64,000 nt of DNA from Duganella flavida (GTDB lineage: Bacteria; Pseudomonadota; Gammaproteobacteria; Burkholderiales; Burkholderiaceae_D), in assembly GCF_009857445.1 (NCBI RefSeq), contig NZ_WWCN01000003.1:186001-250000 (forward strand). The letters are read 5' to 3'. The stretch's first letter is position 1. Each line of letters opens with the position of its first letter. Below, piece after piece: positions 26,353 through 35,393 of this stretch. Position numbers and translations under genes: made by a program. The notes under the pieces were generated by a model. The model saw only the letters and a program-made list of their open reading frames with translations. It was not told the origin of the DNA and ran no database searches.

Positions 26353-27216
26353 TCAGGCGCTGCGACGGCGGCGCACTGCGGCGCCGATCAGACCCAGACC
26401 GGCCAACATCATGGCATAGGTTTCCGGTTCTGGAACAGCGGTGACGGTCAGGTCGTAGCCAATAGAAATTTCCTTGCCTTTCGCCAGCGAGTCAAAATGG
26501 TAGCCCAAGGAGATGGTGTCGTCGGAATACGAATTGCCGGTGACTGCGGTGGCCAGGTAGTAAGGGTCGGTATTCCAGCCGTAGACGCCGGCATTGCCCG
26601 ACCAGCCGCCAGTGCTGCTTAACTTGACGGTATAGCCAGTGAACAGGCCTGTGGCCTGGACTGCCGCACCGACGCCTTGGCTCAGGATCTTGTTGTCGGT
26701 ATCGGAGGTGCCGTAGCTGTTGGAATCCTGGTCAGGGTCAAAGCCGACAGCGAATGCCAGATTATTCAGGGTGGCGCTGGAAGTGTTGCGCAGGACCACA
26801 TTGGTGTGGATGATGTTCGAGGTGGTGTCAAAGGTGATGGTCTGGGTGATTTTCAGGCCATTGTAGGTTCCGCCCGAGGTCGCCACGTAGGTGGTGCCCG
26901 ACAGGCTGAAGTCGGCGGTCGAGCTGCCGAAAGGGTTGCCGCCGTAGACCGATGCGGTCGCTGACGAACCACCCACGCCGATAGAGTAGAAGGCGAATGG
27001 GGAGCCCGGGGTCAAAAAGTCCGTGGCGCTGGTGAAAGTGCCAGTGCCGGTTGGGTCATACTGCAGACCGGTGAAGGTGGTGAAGTCGATCAGCGAACCG
27101 TTGTTGCCCACGCCAAACTTCAGGTAATCACCCGACACCGTTACATCCGCCATTGCCGACTGTGCACTCAAGACCATGACTGCCGACAGGACTGCGCTGT
27201 GTAGAATTTTCTTCAC
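26353..27216 (-). CDS. PEP-CTERM sorting-domain protein A
   Basis: This 287-residue secreted protein has a signal peptide at 1-23, a beta-rich body with many Gly/Ser/Thr, and a C-terminal sorting signal. The signal consists of VPEPETYAMMLAGLG, then the hydrophobic GLIGAAV and the basic tail RRRRSA. Exosortase-dependent anchoring or processing at the surface is the known role of this signal. It is a clear paralogue of the protein at 27449: both begin with the same VTVSGDYL(K/E)FGVGNNGSLI block and share SNIIHTNVVL. The function of the body is unknown. Its promoter and 5' hairpin match those of the paralogue. Confidence 0.93.
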   Translation of the reverse strand: MKKILHSAVLSAVMVLSAQSAMADVTVSGDYLKFGVGNNGSLIDFTTFTGLQYDPTGTGTFTSATDFLTPGSPFAFYSIGVGGSSATASVYGGNPFGSSTADFSLSGTTYVATSGGTYNGLKITQTITFDTTSNIIHTNVVLRNTSSATLNNLAFAVGFDPDQDSNSYGTSDTDNKILSQGVGAAVQATGLFTGYTVKLSSTGGWSGNAGVYGWNTDPYYLATAVTGNSYSDDTISLGYHFDSLAKGKEISIGYDLTVTAVPEPETYAMMLAGLGLIGAAVRRRRSA

Positions 27217-27275
27217 TGCTATTCCCCTTTAATTAAATAAAGTTGTTAACTTCGTAGTAAGAGACTGAACCTATC

Positions 27276-27295
27276 CTCGTTACCCCCGTAACGAG
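27276..27295 (-). promoter_or_regulatory. 5' hairpin at PEP-CTERM A transcript start
   Basis: On the transcript strand CTCGTTAC, GGGG loop, GTAACGAG form a perfect 8-base-pair hairpin starting five bases after the -10 element. The paralogue has the same hairpin with a C-G pair replaced by A-U. It may protect the 5' end or be bound as DNA by a regulator. Confidence 0.65.
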
Positions 27296-27300
27296 TAGCC

Positions 27301-27329
27301 ATTCTCTAACGAAGTTTTAATATTTGCAA
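27301..27329 (-). promoter_or_regulatory. Predicted promoter of PEP-CTERM A
   Basis: TTGCAA (-35) and GAGAAT (-10) are 17 bases apart, each four of six to consensus. The paralogue at 28396 has the same arrangement at the same distance from its hairpin, which supports both. Confidence 0.55.
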
Positions 27330-27397
27330 CTACAATATTGAATTGATAACGAATATTGCTGCATATCGTTATCTGCCGGCCACACTTGGCTGCCTGG

Positions 27398-27430
27398 AAA
27401 AAAAAGCCCGCCTCCTTGCGGAGGCGGGCT
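27398..27430 (-). terminator. Rho-independent terminator of PEP-CTERM B
   Basis: A perfect 10-base-pair stem (GCCCGCCTCC with GGAGGCGGGC), a four-base loop and a run of eight T on the minus strand lie just past the 27449 stop. It also isolates the downstream paralogue. Confidence 0.92.
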
Positions 27431-27448
27431 TGATAGCCAGAACGGCAG

Positions 27449-28324
27449 TTAAGCTTGTTTGCGGCGGCGGGCGAGGAAGCCCACAATGCCCAGGCCGGCC
27501 AGCAACATGCCATAGGTTTCTGGTTCAGGCACGGCAGCGGCGGTGATGGTGTAGTCGTAGCCGATCGAAATTTGCTGATGACTCTTCATGTCGCCAAACT
27601 TGTAGCCCAGCGCAATGGCATTGTCGCCATCGCCGACATTGGTCACGCCGGCAGTCAGGAAGTAAGGATCGGTCTGCCAGTTGTTGACGGAGGCCGTGGT
27701 GTCGACCCAGCCGCTGGTGTTGCTCATGGTGATAGTCAGGCCGGTGTAGGCGCCCATGGCCGACACCGAGGCGCCGACCCCCTGGCCGTTGATCGTGTTC
27801 ATGGTGGAGTAGGTGCAGCAGGTAGCGTCCTGGTCAGGATCCAGGCCGGTGCCGTACACCACATTTTTCAGTGTGCCGCCGGAAGCGTTGGTCAGCACCA
27901 CATTGGTGTGGATGATATTGGAATTCAAGTCGAACGAGATGACCTGGGAAATTTTCAGGCCAGCGTAATTGCCGTTCGAGGTGATCACGTAAGTGGTGCC
28001 AGCGCCGGTGAAGCTGCCGGTCGTCGAGGTGAATGGGTTATAGCCTGGGCTATAGCCGCCCGCTGTGTCATAGCTGCCGTTCACGCCGATCGAGTAGTAG
28101 GAAAATGGTGTACCCGGCGTGATGAAATCGGGGCTGGAGACAAAATTGCCCATACCGGTAGGGTCGAACTTGATGCCTGTAAACGTACCGAAGTCGATCA
28201 GCGAGCCGTTATTGCCCACGCCGAATTCCAAATAGTCACCGGACACCGTAACGTCCGCCATTGCCGACTGGGCACCTAGTAACATGACCGCCGACAGTAC
28301 TGCACTGCGTAGAGTATTCTTCAC
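27449..28324 (-). CDS. PEP-CTERM sorting-domain protein B
   Basis: This 291-residue secreted paralogue of the 26353 product has a signal peptide at 1-23, a beta-rich body, and a C-terminal VPEPETYGMLLAGLG signal with a hydrophobic stretch and the tail ARRRKQA. It has extra tyrosines and a cysteine pair (near 172-173) not seen in its relative. A strong terminator follows it. Surface or matrix location is expected. An integrase remnant lies upstream, but the promoter and hairpin shared with the paralogue argue for vertical duplication of the gene pair. Confidence 0.93.
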   Translation of the reverse strand: MKNTLRSAVLSAVMLLGAQSAMADVTVSGDYLEFGVGNNGSLIDFGTFTGIKFDPTGMGNFVSSPDFITPGTPFSYYSIGVNGSYDTAGGYSPGYNPFTSTTGSFTGAGTTYVITSNGNYAGLKISQVISFDLNSNIIHTNVVLTNASGGTLKNVVYGTGLDPDQDATCCTYSTMNTINGQGVGASVSAMGAYTGLTITMSNTSGWVDTTASVNNWQTDPYFLTAGVTNVGDGDNAIALGYKFGDMKSHQQISIGYDYTITAAAVPEPETYGMLLAGLGIVGFLARRRKQA

Positions 28325-28370
28325 TTTTTTCCCCTCTTATTAGTTGAAACCCTGTGAATCTTGAATCATC

Positions 28371-28390
28371 CTCGTTAACCCCTTAACGAA
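28371..28390 (-). promoter_or_regulatory. 5' hairpin at PEP-CTERM B transcript start
   Basis: On the transcript strand TCGTTAA, GGGG loop, TTAACGA make a 7-base-pair hairpin with the same loop and position as that of paralogue A but with one pair changed on both arms. It lies 47 bases before the ATG. Confidence 0.65.
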
Positions 28391-28395
28391 CTTTC

Positions 28396-28424
28396 ATTTT
28401 CTACCCCTCTTTTAATGATTACAA
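28396..28424 (-). promoter_or_regulatory. Predicted promoter of PEP-CTERM B
   Basis: TTGTAA and GAAAAT are 17 bases apart, with a hairpin starting five bases downstream, exactly as in the paralogue. About 20 of 25 bases around the -35 match between the two promoters. Confidence 0.55.
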
Positions 28425-28590
28425 CTAAAATGTTCTAAAGATAATAAAAATTAATCTAGTTGTGATGAGTTCGCCACATGATAAAAAGTCACTAAAAATC
28501 ACTTGATTGATGTTAGCGCTAGCCTCGGATTGGTCGCATTTATTCAGGTAATTCATTGCTTTACATGCCTAAGTAATTGTTTTGTATGGG

Positions 28591-29150
28591 TTAAACGTCA
28601 GCTTGCGTGATTGCTGTAAGATTCTCTTGCTCGATCCACTTTCCATAAGTTCGCGTGACCATTGTTGTGTCACGATGGCCCATTTGTTTCGCGATATACA
28701 AGCCATTCAGTCCAGCTGAAAGGAATGTCGAAGCAAAGGTATGGCATTAGGCCAAGGCGCATTCGAGTCCGGATGGCGGAAAACGGCTCCGTCTCCAATC
28801 CTGGTGTATTGACGCGGGCCCAATAGAGCTTGAAGAGTTCCGTTCCGCAGATGATATGGCGGCGGCCTGCTTCGGTTTTGGTCTCTACCCGCTCGATCCA
28901 CATTTGACCGCTCAACGAGTACCGTGTGTTGATCCCGTCTACCGAACTCCATTTCAGGGCGATGTATTCGCTCGGGCGCATGCCAGCCACAAAAGCAAAG
29001 AGCAACATGTTGCGGTCTTCTGGCTTGCAAGTAGCTAAAATCGCGCGGATTTCTACGCCGCCGAACGGCTCCACTTTGTCCTCAACGCGCTGTGCCTCTT
29101 TCATGAGTATCTCGCCCCGCAGGCGCTCGGCGTGCTCTTCATCAAATCCG
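28591..29150 (-). pseudogene. Broken tyrosine recombinase/phage integrase
   Basis: This is a dead integrase. From about 29150 one frame encodes a core region with VEPFGGVEIRAILATCK and the box I arginine in FVAGMRPSEYIALKW. Near 28750 the frame breaks: a stop (TAA at 28747-28749) stands in the second frame just before CHTFASTFLSAG, where the conserved RHT arginine codon is missing. The second frame then continues with IAKQMGHRDTTMV and the catalytic tyrosine in TRTYGKWIEQEN, ending at 28591. The N-terminal arm-binding part is absent. It marks an old prophage or island insertion; no attachment site or tRNA is visible nearby. Confidence 0.85.
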
Positions 29151-29547
29151 CTGCTGAAAGCAGGTCGCGGATGTGCTGATCCTGCAGAGGATCCATGCCA
29201 AGCGCTAGCACGGCTGGCTTTACCGCTGCGGATGGACTTTCTGCGGACCGTGTCGAATGCGGAAATCGCGCATGCCGCAGCGGCGGCCGTGGCGGAGTTC
29301 GATCGCAATGGAGTGCTGCGCGTATGCGCTGCCGTTAACGCGCGTCAGCGGGGGCGGCAAAGCTATAAGGTGGCATCGAACCAGACGAGATGCCGCCTCG
29401 AACTGCTACGGGGATATTCAGGCCCCGTGTCGGCAACCTTTGCGAGTGGAGCCATCCAGCCTCCACCACGAGTAGTTTGTTATTTTAACCATCACGTTCA
29501 TGCTAGAATTTACAACTAGTTCCGCTCATTTTTGCCTGCCGCCCGTT
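29151..29547. other. Non-coding remnant region
   Basis: This stretch lies upstream of the integrase remnant and before the acyltransferase gene. Open frames exist, but none has a credible ribosome site or recognisable domain. It is probably decayed island DNA, with the acyltransferase promoter at its right end. Confidence 0.4.
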
Positions 29548-30612
29548 ATGACTAAAGACCGTGTCAATGAAATCGACCTGCTGCGCTTTATTGCCGCGAT
29601 TTCAGTAGTGCTGTTTCATTATGCGTTCCGGGGCTTTGCGGCTGATGGGTTGTCGAACATGCCGTATCCGCTGCTGGCGCCGTATGCCAGGTATGGCTAT
29701 CTCGGGGTCGAGTTGTTTTTCATGATCAGCGGCTTTGTAATCCTGATGACGGCTTCTGGCGGCAGCTTGCGCAGCTTTGTGATCTCACGCGTGGTGCGCC
29801 TGTATCCCGCGTTCTGGGCTTGCTGCACACTGACCTTTGCCATGATCAGCCTGTTCGAGGTGCCGCCGTTTCAGGCGGGCTGGCAGCAGTATCTGGTCAA
29901 CTTGACGATGATGAGTGGCTTTGTCGATGTGCCCTCGATCGACAATGCTTACTGGTCGTTGTTCATCGAACTGAAGTTCTATGCGCTGGTGGCCATCGTG
30001 CTGCTACTGGGGCGCGTCCACCAGGTGCAGTTGTGGCTGTGGGCGTGGTTGGGGATTTCCATCGCGAACCAGTTTGTCCATAGCGGCAAGGTTACGATGT
30101 TCTTGCTGACGAATTATTCGGCCTTTTTTATTGCGGGCGCCTGCTGCTATCTGATTTGGTCGCGCGGTGCATCGCTGACGCGGCTGGCGATGCTGTTGCT
30201 AGCGTGGGGATTGGGCACTTGGCAAGCGCTGGTGCCACTGATGGAATTCGAGCAGCATTACGCCACCAGAATGAGCCGGTTCGGGGTTGTCGTCATCATT
30301 GCCGGATTCTTTGTGGTGCTGTTGCTGATTTCGCTGCGTCGCACTGGCTGGATCGGCCAGCGCCGTTGGCTACTTGCGGGCGTGCTCACCTATCCGCTGT
30401 ATCTGCTGCATCAGAATATCGGCTTCATACTGTTCCACCTGGGCTATCCAGAATGGAATCGCCATCTGTTGCTGTGGAGCGTCGTGGCGGGAATGTGCGT
30501 GTTGGCTTACCTGGTGCATCGCATAGTGGAGCAACCTCTGGCGGGGCTGATGAAGCGCGGCCTGGCGGTGGGAATGGCGGCTTTGGACAGTAGGATGCCG
30601 CTGCGCCGCTAA
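29548..30612 (+). CDS. Acyltransferase-3 family membrane protein
   Basis: This 354-residue integral membrane acyltransferase (OafA/NodX type) has about ten hydrophobic segments. It shows the family markers EIDLLRFIAAISVVLFHY near 8-25, YLGVELFFMISGFVI near 52-66, the RLYPAFWAC helix and the WSLFIELKFY motif. It would move acyl groups onto a surface sugar or lipid. I use the ATG directly before the domain; an upstream ATG at 29500 adds 16 residues without a ribosome site. It lies beside the integrase remnant, so arrival with an island is possible. Confidence 0.9.
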   Translation: MTKDRVNEIDLLRFIAAISVVLFHYAFRGFAADGLSNMPYPLLAPYARYGYLGVELFFMISGFVILMTASGGSLRSFVISRVVRLYPAFWACCTLTFAMISLFEVPPFQAGWQQYLVNLTMMSGFVDVPSIDNAYWSLFIELKFYALVAIVLLLGRVHQVQLWLWAWLGISIANQFVHSGKVTMFLLTNYSAFFIAGACCYLIWSRGASLTRLAMLLLAWGLGTWQALVPLMEFEQHYATRMSRFGVVVIIAGFFVVLLLISLRRTGWIGQRRWLLAGVLTYPLYLLHQNIGFILFHLGYPEWNRHLLLWSVVAGMCVLAYLVHRIVEQPLAGLMKRGLAVGMAALDSRMPLRR

Positions 30613-30721
30613 CCTCGAATAGGGTGGATGGCGCTGGAGTGGGGGTGGCAATGAGAAATTCGGATCTTCCTTTTTTCCATAGATGTATTAACGTCCAGCC
30701 ACACACCAAGGAGCACACCAT

Positions 30722-30871
30722 ATGGGCTTTGTTGACCGGTACCTTCACGCCGTCAATTCATCCGACCTGCGCGACGACATCATAACCTCTCACGCACTGT
30801 ACAAGTGTGTGGCAGCGGCATCCCTCGCGCTGGCTTTTTCTATTCCCGCGCCAGATCGCGAGGCCCCATGA
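30722..30871 (+). CDS. Possible small protein, first of coupled pair
   Basis: This 49-residue open frame has a very good ribosome site (AAGGAG eight bases before the ATG). It is soluble in its first half (VDRYLHAVNSSDLRDD) and has a moderately hydrophobic helix (CVAAASLALAFSI) near 29-41. Its stop overlaps the next ATG as ATGA, a sign of coupled translation. I recognise no family. The opposite strand also carries an open frame with a strong ribosome site, so expression needs proof. Confidence 0.5.
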   Translation: MGFVDRYLHAVNSSDLRDDIITSHALYKCVAAASLALAFSIPAPDREAP

Positions 30872-31027
30872 GTACCGACCTGAATTCCGCCGACTATTTC
30901 GCCCAGATTCGTTGGGATCGTATGTGCATGGCGCTGCTTGTGGTGCAGAACGATATGGCCAGACGGACAAAAAATCCGGCCACGACCACCCGAAAGCGGT
31001 AAATTCACAATGAAACCATTCTTGCAT
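30758..31027 (-). CDS. Alternative antisense small open frame
   Basis: This 89-residue frame starts at an ATG six bases after a perfect AGGAGG and lies antisense to the coupled small frames. Its product would be unusually rich in tryptophan, cysteine and arginine (FGWSWPDFLSVW, GCRCHTLVQC). That makes a normal soluble protein less likely. It matches no family I know. It could be real, or the ribosome site could be chance; only one strand of this locus is likely to be coding. Confidence 0.25.
   Translation of the reverse strand: MQEWFHCEFTAFGWSWPDFLSVWPYRSAPQAAPCTYDPNESGRNSRRNSGRYSWGLAIWRGNRKSQREGCRCHTLVQCVRGYDVVAQVG
30868..31002 (+). CDS. Possible small protein, second of coupled pair
   Basis: This 44-residue open frame is coupled to the 49-residue one by an ATGA overlap. 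Its sequence looks protein-like: an acidic start (MSTDLNSADYFAQIRWDR), a short hydrophobic patch (MALLVV) and a basic tail (ARRTKNPATTTRKR). About two thirds of its codons end in G or C, in line with the genome. No family is recognised. Confidence 0.48.
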   Translation: MSTDLNSADYFAQIRWDRMCMALLVVQNDMARRTKNPATTTRKR

Positions 31028-31201
31028 TTGATTCCTCCTAAATATATTCCGTGTGCAGCGGAAATCCTGTCGCCCTAAAACGTAGGCGAAAATACAGACA
31101 TTTCCAGGCGAAACCAGCCAAACACGCGTGATATTACCCACTCTATCCGCTAGGCCTGAGGTGGTTTGGAGTAGCCTCTAAAAGCCATCTTGGCATTGCT
31201 G

Positions 31202-31207
31202 TATAAT
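31202..31207 (+). promoter_or_regulatory. TATAAT -10 element before the ABC-F gene
   Basis: TATAAT preceded by TG (CTGTATAAT) lies 43 bases before the ATG of the ABC-F gene. No convincing -35 element is seen. Confidence 0.45.
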
Positions 31208-31250
31208 CACTCTTTTTCGCACTACCTAATCTGCAAAGTTCAAGTTCACC

Positions 31251-32852
31251 ATGCTCAGCACAGCAAATATCACGATGCAATTCGGCGCCAAGCCGCTGTT
31301 TGAAAACATCTCCGTCAAGTTCGGCGATGGCAACCGCTATGGCCTGATCGGCGCCAACGGCTGCGGCAAGTCCACCTTCATGAAGATCCTCGGCGGCGAT
31401 CTCGAACCGTCCGCAGGCAACGTGATGCTGGACGTGAACGAGCGCCTCGGTAAGCTGCGCCAGGATCAGTTTGCCTACGAAGAGATGCGCGTGCTGGACG
31501 TGGTGATGATGGGCCATACCGAGATGTGGGCCGCTATCGCCGAGCGCGACGCGATCTACGCCAACCCGGACGCCACCGACGACGATTACATGAAAGCCGC
31601 CGAACTGGAAGGCAAGGTCTCGGAGTACGACGGCTACACCGCCGAATCGCGCGCCGGTGAACTGCTGCTGGGCGTCGGCATTTCCATCGACCTGCACCAG
31701 GGCCCGATGAGCGCCGTGTCGCCAGGCTGGAAGCTGCGCGTGCTGCTGGCGCAGGCACTGTTTTCGAATCCGGACATCCTGCTGCTCGACGAACCGACCA
31801 ATAACCTGGACATCAACACCATCCGCTGGCTGGAAGATGTGCTCAACGAGCGCAACTCCACCATGATCATCATTTCCCACGATCGCCACTTCCTGAACCA
31901 GGTGTGCACCCACGTGGCCGACATGGACTACGGCACGCTGAAGATCTATCCGGGCAATTACGACGACTACATGCTGGCGTCGACGCAAGCGCGTAACCAA
32001 CAGCTGGCCAACAACGCCAAGGCCAAAGAGAAGGTCGCCGAACTGCAAGACTTCGTGCGCCGCTTCTCGGCCAACAAGTCCAAGGCCCGCCAGGCGACTT
32101 CGCGCGCCAAGATGATCGACAAAATCAAGGTCGAGGATATTAAACCTTCTTCGCGTGCCTATCCGTTCGTGCGCTTCGAAGGCGAGAAGAAGCTGCATCG
32201 ACTGGCCGTGGAAGTGGACAGCATCAGCAAGAAATACGACCGTCTGCTGTTCAACAACTTCAGCATCATGGTGGAAGCGGGCGAACGCATTGCGATCATT
32301 GGCGCCAACGGCGCCGGCAAGACCACCATGCTGCGCTCCATCGGCGGCATGGACATCGCCGGCCTGGAAGCGGACCACGGCACCGTCAAGTGGGCGGAAA
32401 ACGCCAACGTCGGCTACATGCCGCAAGATCCAACCGAAGATTTCGGCAAAGAGATCAACCTGACCGACTGGATGGGCAAGTGGACCAAGGAAGGCGACGA
32501 CGATCAGGCCGTGCGCTCCATCCTGGGCCGCCTGCTGTTCGGCGGCGACGAAGTGAAGAAGTCGGTCACCGTGCTGTCCGGTGGTGAGAAGGGCCGCATG
32601 ATGTACGGTAAGCTGATGCTGGGCCGTCACAACGTGCTGCTGCTGGACGAGCCGACCAATCACATGGACATGGAATCGATCGAGTCCCTGAACATCGCGC
32701 TGGATAAATACGCCGGCACCCTGATCTTCGTGTCGCACGACCGTGAATTCGTGTCGTCGCTGGCCAACCGCATCATCGAGATCAAGGACAATGAAGTCGT
32801 CGACTTCCGTGGTAACTACGAAGAGTATCTGACCAGCCAAGGTATCGCCTAA
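31251..32852 (+). CDS. ybiT: ABC-F family ATPase, YbiT-like
   Basis: This 533-residue cytoplasmic protein has two ABC ATPase domains and no membrane part, as in ribosome-associated ABC-F factors. The first Walker A is GANGCGKST near 34-42 and Walker B is [11 protein letters not shown] near 178. The first signature reads SPGWKLR instead of LSGGQ, a YbiT hallmark. The second Walker A is GANGAGKTT near 350, with signature LSGGEKGR near 441. The linker between domains has the basic helical region expected to reach the ribosomal E site. A role in translation is known only in part. It is followed after six bases by nadA. Confidence 0.92.
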   Translation: MLSTANITMQFGAKPLFENISVKFGDGNRYGLIGANGCGKSTFMKILGGDLEPSAGNVMLDVNERLGKLRQDQFAYEEMRVLDVVMMGHTEMWAAIAERDAIYANPDATDDDYMKAAELEGKVSEYDGYTAESRAGELLLGVGISIDLHQGPMSAVSPGWKLRVLLAQALFSNPDILLLDEPTNNLDINTIRWLEDVLNERNSTMIIISHDRHFLNQVCTHVADMDYGTLKIYPGNYDDYMLASTQARNQQLANNAKAKEKVAELQDFVRRFSANKSKARQATSRAKMIDKIKVEDIKPSSRAYPFVRFEGEKKLHRLAVEVDSISKKYDRLLFNNFSIMVEAGERIAIIGANGAGKTTMLRSIGGMDIAGLEADHGTVKWAENANVGYMPQDPTEDFGKEINLTDWMGKWTKEGDDDQAVRSILGRLLFGGDEVKKSVTVLSGGEKGRMMYGKLMLGRHNVLLLDEPTNHMDMESIESLNIALDKYAGTLIFVSHDREFVSSLANRIIEIKDNEVVDFRGNYEEYLTSQGIA

Positions 32853-32858
32853 GCCATC

Positions 32859-34004
32859 ATGCAAGCCATTGAAATCAAACCCGTCGAGTATGAACATCCA
32901 CAAGACGGCGCGAGCTGCGTAGCCCATGCGTGGGCACGCACGCCAGCCACGCCGGGCGCTGAAGAACGTATCGCGCTGAAAGAGCGCATCAAGCGCTTGC
33001 TGAAGGAAAAAGAAGCGGTACTGGTGTCGCACTACTATGTCGACGCCGATCTGCAAGACCTGGCCGAGGAAACCGGCGGCTGCGTCTCCGACTCGCTGGA
33101 AATGGCGCGCTTCGGCCGCGATCATCCAGCCAAGACGCTGGTGGTGGCGGGCGTGCGCTTCATGGGCGAAACGGCCAAGATCCTGAGCCCGGAAAAACGC
33201 ATCCTGATGCCGGACCTGGACGCCACCTGCTCGCTGGACCTGGGCTGCCCGGCCGACGAATTTGCCGCCTACTGCGATCAGCATCCTGACCGCACCGTGG
33301 TGGTGTACGCCAATACCAGCGCCGCCGTCAAAGCGCGCGCCGACTGGATGGTGACGTCCTCGATCGGCCTCGATATCGTCAAGCACCTGCACGAGCAGGG
33401 CAAGAAGATCTTGTGGGCGCCGGACAAGCATCTCGGTTCGTACATTCAAAAGCAAACCGGCGCAGACATGCTGCTATGGCAGGGCTCCTGCCTCGTGCAC
33501 GATGAGTTCAAAGGCGTGGAACTGGAACTGCTGAAGGCCCAGTACCCGAACGCGAAGATCCTGGTGCATCCGGAATCGCCGGCCAATGTGGTGGAACTGG
33601 CCGATGTCGTCGGCTCGACCACGCAGATTATCAACGCTGCGGTGGAATCGGACTGCGATACCTTCATCGTCGCCACCGACAACGGCATTTTGCACAAGAT
33701 GCGTGCCGCTGCGCCGGGCAAGCGTTTCATCGAAGCGCCGACCGCCGGCAACAGCGCCACGTGCAAGAGCTGCGCGCACTGCCCGTGGATGGCGATGAAC
33801 GGCCTGCAAAACCTGGCCGACGTGCTGGAAAATATGGACAACAGCAGCGCGAATGAAATCTTCGTCGATGCGGAAATCGGCAAGCAGGCGGTGACGTCGA
33901 TCACCCGCATGCTGGACTTCGCGGCAGCCAAGAAAGCCAAGGTACAACCGGGTCCGGACCTGGCAAAAGAAGCACAACTGTTTTCGGGAATCGGCCCTGC
34001 ATGA
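32859..34004 (+). CDS. nadA: Quinolinate synthase
   Basis: This 381-residue [4Fe-4S] enzyme condenses iminoaspartate with dihydroxyacetone phosphate to quinolinate in NAD synthesis. Its markers are [19 protein letters not shown] near 50-68, the [13 protein letters not shown] cysteine region, and the C-terminal cluster motif [13 protein letters not shown] near 305-317. Its stop overlaps nadC as ATGA. The iminoaspartate supplier nadB is convergent nearby. Confidence 0.97.
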   Translation: MQAIEIKPVEYEHPQDGASCVAHAWARTPATPGAEERIALKERIKRLLKEKEAVLVSHYYVDADLQDLAEETGGCVSDSLEMARFGRDHPAKTLVVAGVRFMGETAKILSPEKRILMPDLDATCSLDLGCPADEFAAYCDQHPDRTVVVYANTSAAVKARADWMVTSSIGLDIVKHLHEQGKKILWAPDKHLGSYIQKQTGADMLLWQGSCLVHDEFKGVELELLKAQYPNAKILVHPESPANVVELADVVGSTTQIINAAVESDCDTFIVATDNGILHKMRAAAPGKRFIEAPTAGNSATCKSCAHCPWMAMNGLQNLADVLENMDNSSANEIFVDAEIGKQAVTSITRMLDFAAAKKAKVQPGPDLAKEAQLFSGIGPA

Positions 34005-34867
34005 GCACTTTGCTGAACAAGTTCGCGCCGTTTGACGACGCGTTGAAATCGGCCTTTGAGGCTAACCTGCTGTCCGCATTGCTGGAAGACGTGGGCAGCG
34101 GCGACCTCACTGGCTTGCTGGTGCCGGAAGGCGGCCGCGCGCAAGCGCGCGTGATCGTGCGCGAAGACGCAGTGCTGTGCGGCGCCTCCTGGTTCGAAGG
34201 CATCATGAACTGCATGCAGGCCGGGATCGAGATCGACTGGAAGTACGCGGAAGGCGACATGATGAAGGCCGACAGTGTGGTCTGCATGATCACCGGTCCG
34301 GCGCGCGCGCTACTGACGGCGGAACGCGCTGCACTGAACTTCCTGCAACTGCTGTCCGGCGTGGCGACGGCCACCCGCAAATACGTGGACGTGATTGCCG
34401 GCACCCGCGCCGCCATCCTGGATACCCGCAAAACCCTGCCGGGCATGCGCCTGGCGCAGAAGTACGCGGTGCGTGTGGGCGGCGGCCAGAACCAGCGCCT
34501 GGCGCTGTATGACGGCATCCTGATCAAAGAGAACCACATCGCGGCGGCTGGCGGCATCACCAACGCGGTGCTGGCGGCCAAGGCGCTGAACAAGGGCGTT
34601 TCGATTCAGGTGGAAGTGGAATCGCTGGACGAGTTGAAGGAAGCACTGGATGCGGGCGCCGTCTCCATCCTGCTGGATAACTTCGATACCGGCATGATGC
34701 GCGAAGCGGTGACCATCAACGCCGGCCGCGCACTGCTGGAAGCCTCGGGCGGCATCAATTTCGATACCGTACGCGCCATCGCCGAAACCGGCGTGGACCG
34801 CATCTCGATCGGCAGCCTGACCAAAGATATCCGCGCGACTGACTACTCGATGCGCATTATCGGCTGA
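34001..34867 (+). CDS. nadC: Nicotinate-nucleotide diphosphorylase (carboxylating)
   Basis: This 288-residue quinolinate phosphoribosyltransferase makes nicotinate mononucleotide from quinolinate and PRPP. The N-terminal [14 protein letters not shown] and the phosphoribosyl/quinolinate site [20 protein letters not shown] are typical. LIKENHI and [16 protein letters not shown] complete the barrel. It is coupled to nadA by a four-base overlap. Its end overlaps the convergent acetyltransferase gene by 11 bases. Confidence 0.97.
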   Translation: MSTLLNKFAPFDDALKSAFEANLLSALLEDVGSGDLTGLLVPEGGRAQARVIVREDAVLCGASWFEGIMNCMQAGIEIDWKYAEGDMMKADSVVCMITGPARALLTAERAALNFLQLLSGVATATRKYVDVIAGTRAAILDTRKTLPGMRLAQKYAVRVGGGQNQRLALYDGILIKENHIAAAGGITNAVLAAKALNKGVSIQVEVESLDELKEALDAGAVSILLDNFDTGMMREAVTINAGRALLEASGGINFDTVRAIAETGVDRISIGSLTKDIRATDYSMRIIG

Positions 34868-35393
34868 TCACCTTGCGCATCCGGGCCAGTGGCACTTGCA
34901 CTGGTCCCGGCAGCGCGAGTTCAAATCTCTCCAGTACTTCGAATCCGCAGGCGGTGTAGAGTGGGACGCCGGGCATGGTCGCGGCCAGTTCAAGCGTGTG
35001 GAAGCCGCCGGCTGCCGCCGCGTCTGTGCAGTGCTGCAGCAGCAAACGGCCCAGCCCTTGGCGCGCCGCCGATGGATCGACAAAGAAGGCGCGGATGCGG
35101 GCCGGCTCGCGCGCTGGATCCAGCAGCGGATCGGCGCCTTGCTTGGTGCGGTCGGCGCCGAACAGGGTGCTGCGTTTGCTCCAGCCGCCGCACGCTGCCA
35201 ACTGTCCATCCTTTTCAACGACAAAATACGTCTGATCCGCCACTAGCTGGGTATCCACGCCGAACACGTGGCGCGTTACGGCTTGCGCTTGTTCGCTGGT
35301 GTAGAAACCTTCGCTCAATTCAATGCCGGAACGCGCAATCAGCGCTTCCATGGCGGGGATGTCGGCTTGCGTGGCGTGGCGGACGGAGATCAT
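34857..35393 (-). CDS. GNAT-family N-acetyltransferase
   Basis: This 178-residue soluble acetyltransferase has an N-terminal ISVRHATQADIPAMEALIAR, a beta strand with TYFVVEKDGQLAACGGW, the acetyl-CoA loop SAARQGLGRLLLQHC near 110-124 and a C-terminal LELAATMPGVPLYTACGF. The acceptor is unknown. Its ATG overlaps the nadB stop by one base (TAATG), so it is cotranscribed with nadB, although a role in NAD synthesis is not implied by the family. Confidence 0.9.
   Translation of the reverse strand: MISVRHATQADIPAMEALIARSGIELSEGFYTSEQAQAVTRHVFGVDTQLVADQTYFVVEKDGQLAACGGWSKRSTLFGADRTKQGADPLLDPAREPARIRAFFVDPSAARQGLGRLLLQHCTDAAAAGGFHTLELAATMPGVPLYTACGFEVLERFELALPGPVQVPLARMRKVISR

Noticed and set aside
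26295-27430. Palindromes near the PEP-CTERM genes as a CRISPR or REP array
   Set aside because: There are no regular repeats or spacers; each hairpin is accounted for as a terminator or 5' hairpin.
31143-33455. A 770-codon open frame on the minus strand
   Set aside because: It lies antisense to the ABC-F and nadA genes, both clearly recognised, and its translation is histidine- and valine-rich with no domain.
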